Assembly (NCBI GenBank): GCA_007129985.1
Contig: SKUL01000045.1
Coordinates: 1 to 8,647, forward strand
Length of the DNA: 8,647 nt
Origin: Flavobacteriales bacterium
Lineage (GTDB): Bacteria; Bacteroidota; Bacteroidia; Flavobacteriales_D; SKUL01
Direction: 5' to 3'
Shown piece after piece: positions 5,849-8,647 of this stretch; the stretch's first letter is position 1, and each line of letters starts with the position of its first letter. The notes below the pieces were generated by a model, which did no database searches, was not told the origin of the DNA, and saw only the letters and a list, made by a program, of their open reading frames with translations. The position numbers and the translations under genes were made by a program.

Positions 5849-7036
5849 ATGCGCTTACTGCTCGCTGTTTTGCTTTTTCCCGCCATCACATTGGGTCAAA
5901 CGTGGACACAACTTCCCGACTTTCCGGACCATGAGCGCGATGACGGTGCGGTGTTCGTGATTGGCAATCAGGCGTATTGCGGAACCGGACTCTTACCGTG
6001 GTGGTCCCCTACGCGCGATATGCATGTGCTCAACCTTAACAGTGACACATGGTCAGAGGGGAACGACTTACCCGAAGGCCAGGAACGACAATACGTGGCT
6101 GCTTTTGCGAGCGAATCGGACGGGTATTTTGTGGGAGGGCATATCGGCAGCACCAACTTTCTGAACGATATATGGAAGTACAACCCGGCATCGGGGCAAT
6201 GGATGGATTTGGGCACTTGTCCGTTTGACGAGCGCGGAGGTGCCCTTGCCTGGGTTTTGAACGGAACGGCCTACGTGATTGGTGGGCGCAATGCCGATAA
6301 CAACGCGCTTGATGAAGTTTGGGCCTTTGACCTTGCCACCGAAACCTGGAGTGAACGCAACCCGCTTCCCATGGGCGGGCGCTGGCGGTCGGCGGGAGCG
6401 GTACACAACGGCATAGGCTACCTGATTCACGGCCGCGACGAAAACGGACACTTCCAAAATGCTCTGTACGCATACGATGATGAAAACGATGTATGGGCCT
6501 GGCAATCTGATTTTCCGGGCGACGGACGCAGCCACGCGGCGATGGTGGCCATCGGTCAGAGCCTGTATGTGTTTGGCGGAAGCGACTCGCTGAACCAGTT
6601 TCACGGCGACCTGTGGCAATACCTCCTGCCCAGTGCCATGTGGGCTCAGCTTGAGAGTATTCCTGCGCAGGCTCGTCGCGGAGGAATGCACTTTGCGCAC
6701 GGCAACGACTTTTACTATATCGCCGGACTGGCAGCCGGAAGTGAGCACCTCAAAGAAGCATGGAAATACAGCGCGCCGGTATCGGTGGAGGAGCTATCCA
6801 AGCGCCCTTCGTTAAGTTTGTACCCCAATCCCGCCATAAGCACCCTCACCATCGAAGGGCTTCCTCCTGAAGGCGCACAAATCACCTTGTACAATATTTC
6901 CGGACAGCCGGTACGCGATTGGTTTGAAACCAAGTCCTCTTGTGTATTGGACGTGCAACACCTCGCAGCAGGCACCTATGTTGTTTCGGTGGAGGGAGGC
7001 CAAATCAATGAGCGGTTGAGTTTGATTGTCAAGTAA
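5849..7036 (+). CDS. Secreted kelch beta-propeller protein with T9SS type A sorting domain
   Basis: Encodes 395 residues. The N-terminus MRLLLAVLLFPAITLGQ is a signal peptide, probably cut just before Gln17. Residues about 30-308 hold roughly six kelch repeats, each with a small-residue or GG strand end and a Tyr/Trp pair about 15 residues later: GYFVGG/DIWKYNPASGQW (92-118), AYVIGG/EVWAFDLATETW (141-167), YLIHG/ALYAYDDENDVW (191-216), LYVFGG/DLWQY (239-258), YYIAG/EAWKY (289-307). They should fold into one six-bladed propeller. Residues about 320-395 are a Por secretion C-terminal domain (LYPNP at 324-328, GTYVVSV at 375-381), so the protein is exported by the type IX system and released or fixed at the cell surface. 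Ligand or activity is unknown. GC content is high, reaching about 60-70 percent in parts. No clear promoter box was found before it. Confidence 0.85.
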   Translation: MRLLLAVLLFPAITLGQTWTQLPDFPDHERDDGAVFVIGNQAYCGTGLLPWWSPTRDMHVLNLNSDTWSEGNDLPEGQERQYVAAFASESDGYFVGGHIGSTNFLNDIWKYNPASGQWMDLGTCPFDERGGALAWVLNGTAYVIGGRNADNNALDEVWAFDLATETWSERNPLPMGGRWRSAGAVHNGIGYLIHGRDENGHFQNALYAYDDENDVWAWQSDFPGDGRSHAAMVAIGQSLYVFGGSDSLNQFHGDLWQYLLPSAMWAQLESIPAQARRGGMHFAHGNDFYYIAGLAAGSEHLKEAWKYSAPVSVEELSKRPSLSLYPNPAISTLTIEGLPPEGAQITLYNISGQPVRDWFETKSSCVLDVQHLAAGTYVVSVEGGQINERLSLIVK

Positions 7037-7087
7037 TTTAGACTGATTGAAAAGAAAACAACGTGCAACCACTCTCATCAACCTAAA

Positions 7088-7822
7088 ATGCCATTCACTT
7101 TTTCGCATCCGGCAATTGTACTGCCTCTTACTTATTTACCGAAACGCTGGTACTCCTTAACAGGTCTGGTGATCGGAAGTGTAGTTCCAGACTTTGAGTA
7201 TTTCATCAGGATGAGTATGCAAAGTATTTATAGCCACACTCTTTTTGGACTTGTTTGGTTCAATTTACCATTAGGTGTTTTGTTGACGTTCATATTTCAC
7301 AACCTAGTGAGAGACCCTTTAATCAGGAACTTACCAGACTGCCTTAGGTCAAGGTTTTCAAGTTACATTGGCTTCCGATGGAACGCGTATTTCTGGAAGA
7401 ACTGGAAAATAGTGGCCGTTTCGGTACTTGTTGGAGCAGCGTCCCACTTGCTTTGGGACAGCTTTACACATGTTGATGGGTTCTTTATCCAAAGAATTAC
7501 CGCCCTTGAACAAGCAGTAGTAACTCCTTTTGGCAGCGTTCCTATTTTGAAAATTCTACAACATACCTCTACTCTTCTTGGGGCCGTTGTGATTGCTTTA
7601 GTAGTTTTCAAGCTTCCTGCTGTCAAGAATGAAGTGAGTCAAATCAACATCAACTATTGGCTCATATTTACCGGCATAACACTCGCCATCGTTGGGATAC
7701 GTCTTATAACAGGCCTTGAACTCTATCAATACGGAAATGTAGTTGTCACTACAATTTCGGCAGGATTGATTTCATTAATCATTACACCAGTGTTCGCTGA
7801 GAACAAGCCAAAACCAGCTTAA
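7088..7822 (+). CDS. DUF4184-like multi-pass membrane protein
   Basis: Encodes 244 residues beginning MPFTFSHPAIVLPL, the typical opening of DUF4184 proteins. Family function is unknown. Conserved polar residues that could bind metal are His7, PDFEYF with Asp35 (34-39), His50 and HLLWDSFTH (120-128: His120, Asp124, His128). Hydrophobic segments lie at about 23-40, 50-72, 106-124, 160-176, 190-210 and 216-236, ending in a short polar tail. It lies 51 nt after the kelch gene on the same strand, and no terminator is visible between them. Base composition drops sharply to about 40 percent GC by hand counts of three lines (35, 42 and 45 percent), against 60-72 percent in counted parts of the kelch gene, which suggests separate acquisition. 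Confidence 0.75.
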   Translation: MPFTFSHPAIVLPLTYLPKRWYSLTGLVIGSVVPDFEYFIRMSMQSIYSHTLFGLVWFNLPLGVLLTFIFHNLVRDPLIRNLPDCLRSRFSSYIGFRWNAYFWKNWKIVAVSVLVGAASHLLWDSFTHVDGFFIQRITALEQAVVTPFGSVPILKILQHTSTLLGAVVIALVVFKLPAVKNEVSQININYWLIFTGITLAIVGIRLITGLELYQYGNVVVTTISAGLISLIITPVFAENKPKPA

Positions 7823-7823
7823 C

Positions 7824-7851
7824 AAGCCCGAACAACTGATGCTGTGGGCTT
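7824..7851. other. Hairpin just after the DUF4184-like gene
   Basis: AAGCCC (7824-7829) pairs with GGGCTT (7846-7851), with ACA/TGT extending the stem after a 2-nt bulge. It begins 2 nt after the stop codon, where a terminator would be expected, but no T tract follows on either strand. It may stop or stabilise the transcript; weak call. Confidence 0.3.
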
Positions 7852-7900
7852 CCCAAAAATTGGACAGGTTGAAATTAGAATAATTCAGAGCTTCCGCGCC

Positions 7901-7978
7901 TCATTCGCAATCCGGCTGTTGCATCAGAAAGTCTATAAGTTCCAGAAGTCGTGGGCCGACTGCTTCTTTGTGTAGCAT
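7901..7978 (-). pseudogene. Remnant of an AbiEii-like nucleotidyltransferase toxin gene
   Basis: A 25-codon frame starts at ATG 7976-7978 inside the end of the DUF6922-like gene and ends at TGA 7901-7903. It begins MLHKEAVGPRLLELIDFLM, which resembles the N-terminus of AbiEii/AbiGii-type nucleotidyltransferase toxins. These are usually 200 residues or more and continue into a VGGTALALQ-type motif, absent here. None of the three frames downstream (7823-7900) resumes the family. The gene is therefore cut down to its first tenth and cannot be active. Identification rests on my recall of the family N-terminus and on its position overlapping a DUF6922-like gene, so it is moderate. Confidence 0.5.
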
Positions 7979-8238
7979 CGAAATGCGGTTTTGTCCAGAT
8001 TGAGGTATGCTGCGATAAAAGCCAGCGTAACGTCATCCAGGCTACGCAGATTGGTGGTTACTTCCCGGAGCGTGTCTTTATCGTACACTCACTGTACTAT
8101 TCTCCAGTCTTGGAGTTCGCCGTATTCCAGCACCTGTTGAATAATTTGCGCTTTAGACCGCTCAAAGTCCATGGTGTTCCGGTCGGTGTCCCAAAACAAG
8201 TGCTTCGAAAAATCGTGTATGGTGTAATTAGCCGGCAC
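7933..8238 (-). pseudogene. DUF6922-like (antitoxin-position) gene interrupted by a stop codon
   Basis: A 101-codon frame runs from GTG 8236-8238 to TAG 7933-7935, broken at codon 50 by TGA (8089-8091). Before the stop it reads ...IHDFSKHLFWDTDRNTMDFE and ...QIIQQVLEYGELQDW; after it, ...LREVTTNLRSLDDVTLAFI and ...LDKTAFRCYTKKQ, ending FWNL. Both halves lie in one frame and together resemble the DUF6922 family of about 100 residues, which I recall lying just upstream of AbiEii-type toxins in Bacteroidota. A single base change such as CGA to TGA would explain the break. A weak -7 box TAACTTTA sits at 8245-8252. The family has no proven biochemical role that I know of; an antitoxin role is inferred from gene position. 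Confidence 0.6.
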
Positions 8239-8321
8239 AGCATGTAAAGTTAGGGAATAAACCCTGATGTGCGTATGGATGCAGCCGTGCGGATGCCCAC
8301 TTTATCATAGATACCCGGAGG

Positions 8322-8348
8322 CTGGCATGCGCTGCAAACGCGCGCCAG
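8322..8348. other. GC-rich hairpin downstream of rlmN
   Basis: CTGGC (8322-8326) plus GCGC (8329-8332) pairs with GCGC (8340-8343) plus GCCAG (8344-8348), with a 2-nt bulge and 7-nt loop. It lies 14 nt after the rlmN stop but has no T tract on the minus strand, so it is at best a weak or Rho-assisted terminator. The rest of 8253-8362 shows no gene. Confidence 0.3.
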
Positions 8349-8362
8349 TTCATAGGCGGACA

Positions 8363-8647
8363 CTAAACCGACGCCTTGTTCTTATTCGCCAACTGTCCGC
8401 ACGCCGCGTCAATATCTTTTCCACGGCTTCGGCGAATGTTCACAATGATGTTTTTGGATTCGAGGTGGGCGGCAAAGGCATCCACTTTTTCGGGGTCGGC
8501 CTGCGCAAATTCGCCGTCGTCAATGGGGTTGTACTCAATGATGTTCACCTTGCAGGGCACGTTTTTGCAGAACTCAGCAAGCTCTTGTGCATCAACAAGC
8601 TCGTCGTTGAAGTCCTTGAAGATGATGTACACAAAGGTGACCCGCGA
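8363..8647 (-). CDS. rlmN: 23S rRNA (adenine2503-C2)-methyltransferase RlmN, C-terminal part
   Basis: The last 94 codons of a minus-strand gene that enters from the right edge and ends at TAG 8363-8365. RlmN is a radical-SAM enzyme that methylates C2 of A2503 in 23S rRNA, and A37 of some tRNAs. The visible part carries the characteristic end of the family: VYIIFKDFNDELVDAQELA, then PCKVNIIEYNP, then NIRRSRGKDIDAACGQLA. The Cys in AACGQL corresponds to the catalytic methyl-carrying Cys355 of E. coli RlmN. The CxxxCxxC cluster motif lies outside the window. The GTG at 8630-8632 is internal, since the homologous sequence continues upstream of it to the window edge. Confidence 0.92.
   Translation of the reverse strand, partial: SRVTFVYIIFKDFNDELVDAQELAEFCKNVPCKVNIIEYNPIDDGEFAQADPEKVDAFAAHLESKNIIVNIRRSRGKDIDAACGQLANKNKASV

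Noticed and set aside
6068..6748. Minus-strand open frame of 226 codons opposite the kelch gene.
   Set aside because: Shadow of a high-GC gene with a signal peptide, repeats and sorting domain; the antisense product has no coherent features.
8089..8091. In-frame TGA in the DUF6922-like gene as a possible recoded (selenocysteine) codon.
   Set aside because: No suitable hairpin was noticed after it, the family is not known for selenocysteine, and the overlapping toxin gene is also broken, so decay is simpler.
7951..8247. Plus-strand open frame of 98 codons in the region after the DUF4184-like gene.
   Set aside because: The minus strand of the same region translates to recognisable DUF6922-like sequence on both sides of the stop, so the plus-strand frame is a shadow.

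Overview
The window looks like a piece of a Bacteroidota chromosome, probably of the Flavobacteriales type. The evidence is a secreted kelch protein ending in a type A Por (T9SS) sorting domain, several promoters with the Bacteroidota TAnnTTTG -7 box, and start codons without Shine-Dalgarno sequences. No rRNA, tRNA or CRISPR array was seen.

Layout, left to right. (1) 1-60 is the 5' end of a minus-strand gene with a hydrophobic leader, cut by the window edge. (2) 265-504 encodes a small two-helix membrane protein and is followed by a strong terminator. That terminator overlaps the promoter of (3) a NADP-type glutamate dehydrogenase (625-1992, gdhA), which has its own terminator. (4) On the minus strand lies a sulfur pair: a SulP anion transporter (3920-5653) and, downstream, a CstB-like persulfide dioxygenase/pseudorhodanese/rhodanese fusion (2385-3800). 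(5) On the plus strand follow a secreted kelch beta-propeller protein (5849-7036) and a low-GC DUF4184-like membrane protein (7088-7822). (6) 7823-8350 has no intact gene but holds the wreck of a toxin-antitoxin-like pair: a DUF6922-like gene with an in-frame stop, overlapped by a 25-codon stub of an AbiEii-like toxin. (7) 8363-8647 is the C-terminal end of rlmN, cut by the right edge.

The most interesting signal is regulatory. The sulP and CstB-like genes each carry a near-identical palindrome (GTAAC-N4-GTTAC, 18 of 20 bases shared) exactly 22 bp upstream of a TAnnTTTG-like box. Both promoters lack a -33 element. This is the geometry of a class II activator of the Crp/Fnr superfamily and suggests a small sulfur (persulfide/thiosulfate/sulfite) regulon in which an anion carrier and a persulfide-oxidising enzyme are switched on together. 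The same geometry argues that SulP starts at 5653 rather than 5743.

A second structural story is a MITE-like element of about 231 bp with 15-bp inverted ends. It starts one base after the stop codon of the CstB-like gene and separates that gene from what looks like its original terminator at 2097-2125.
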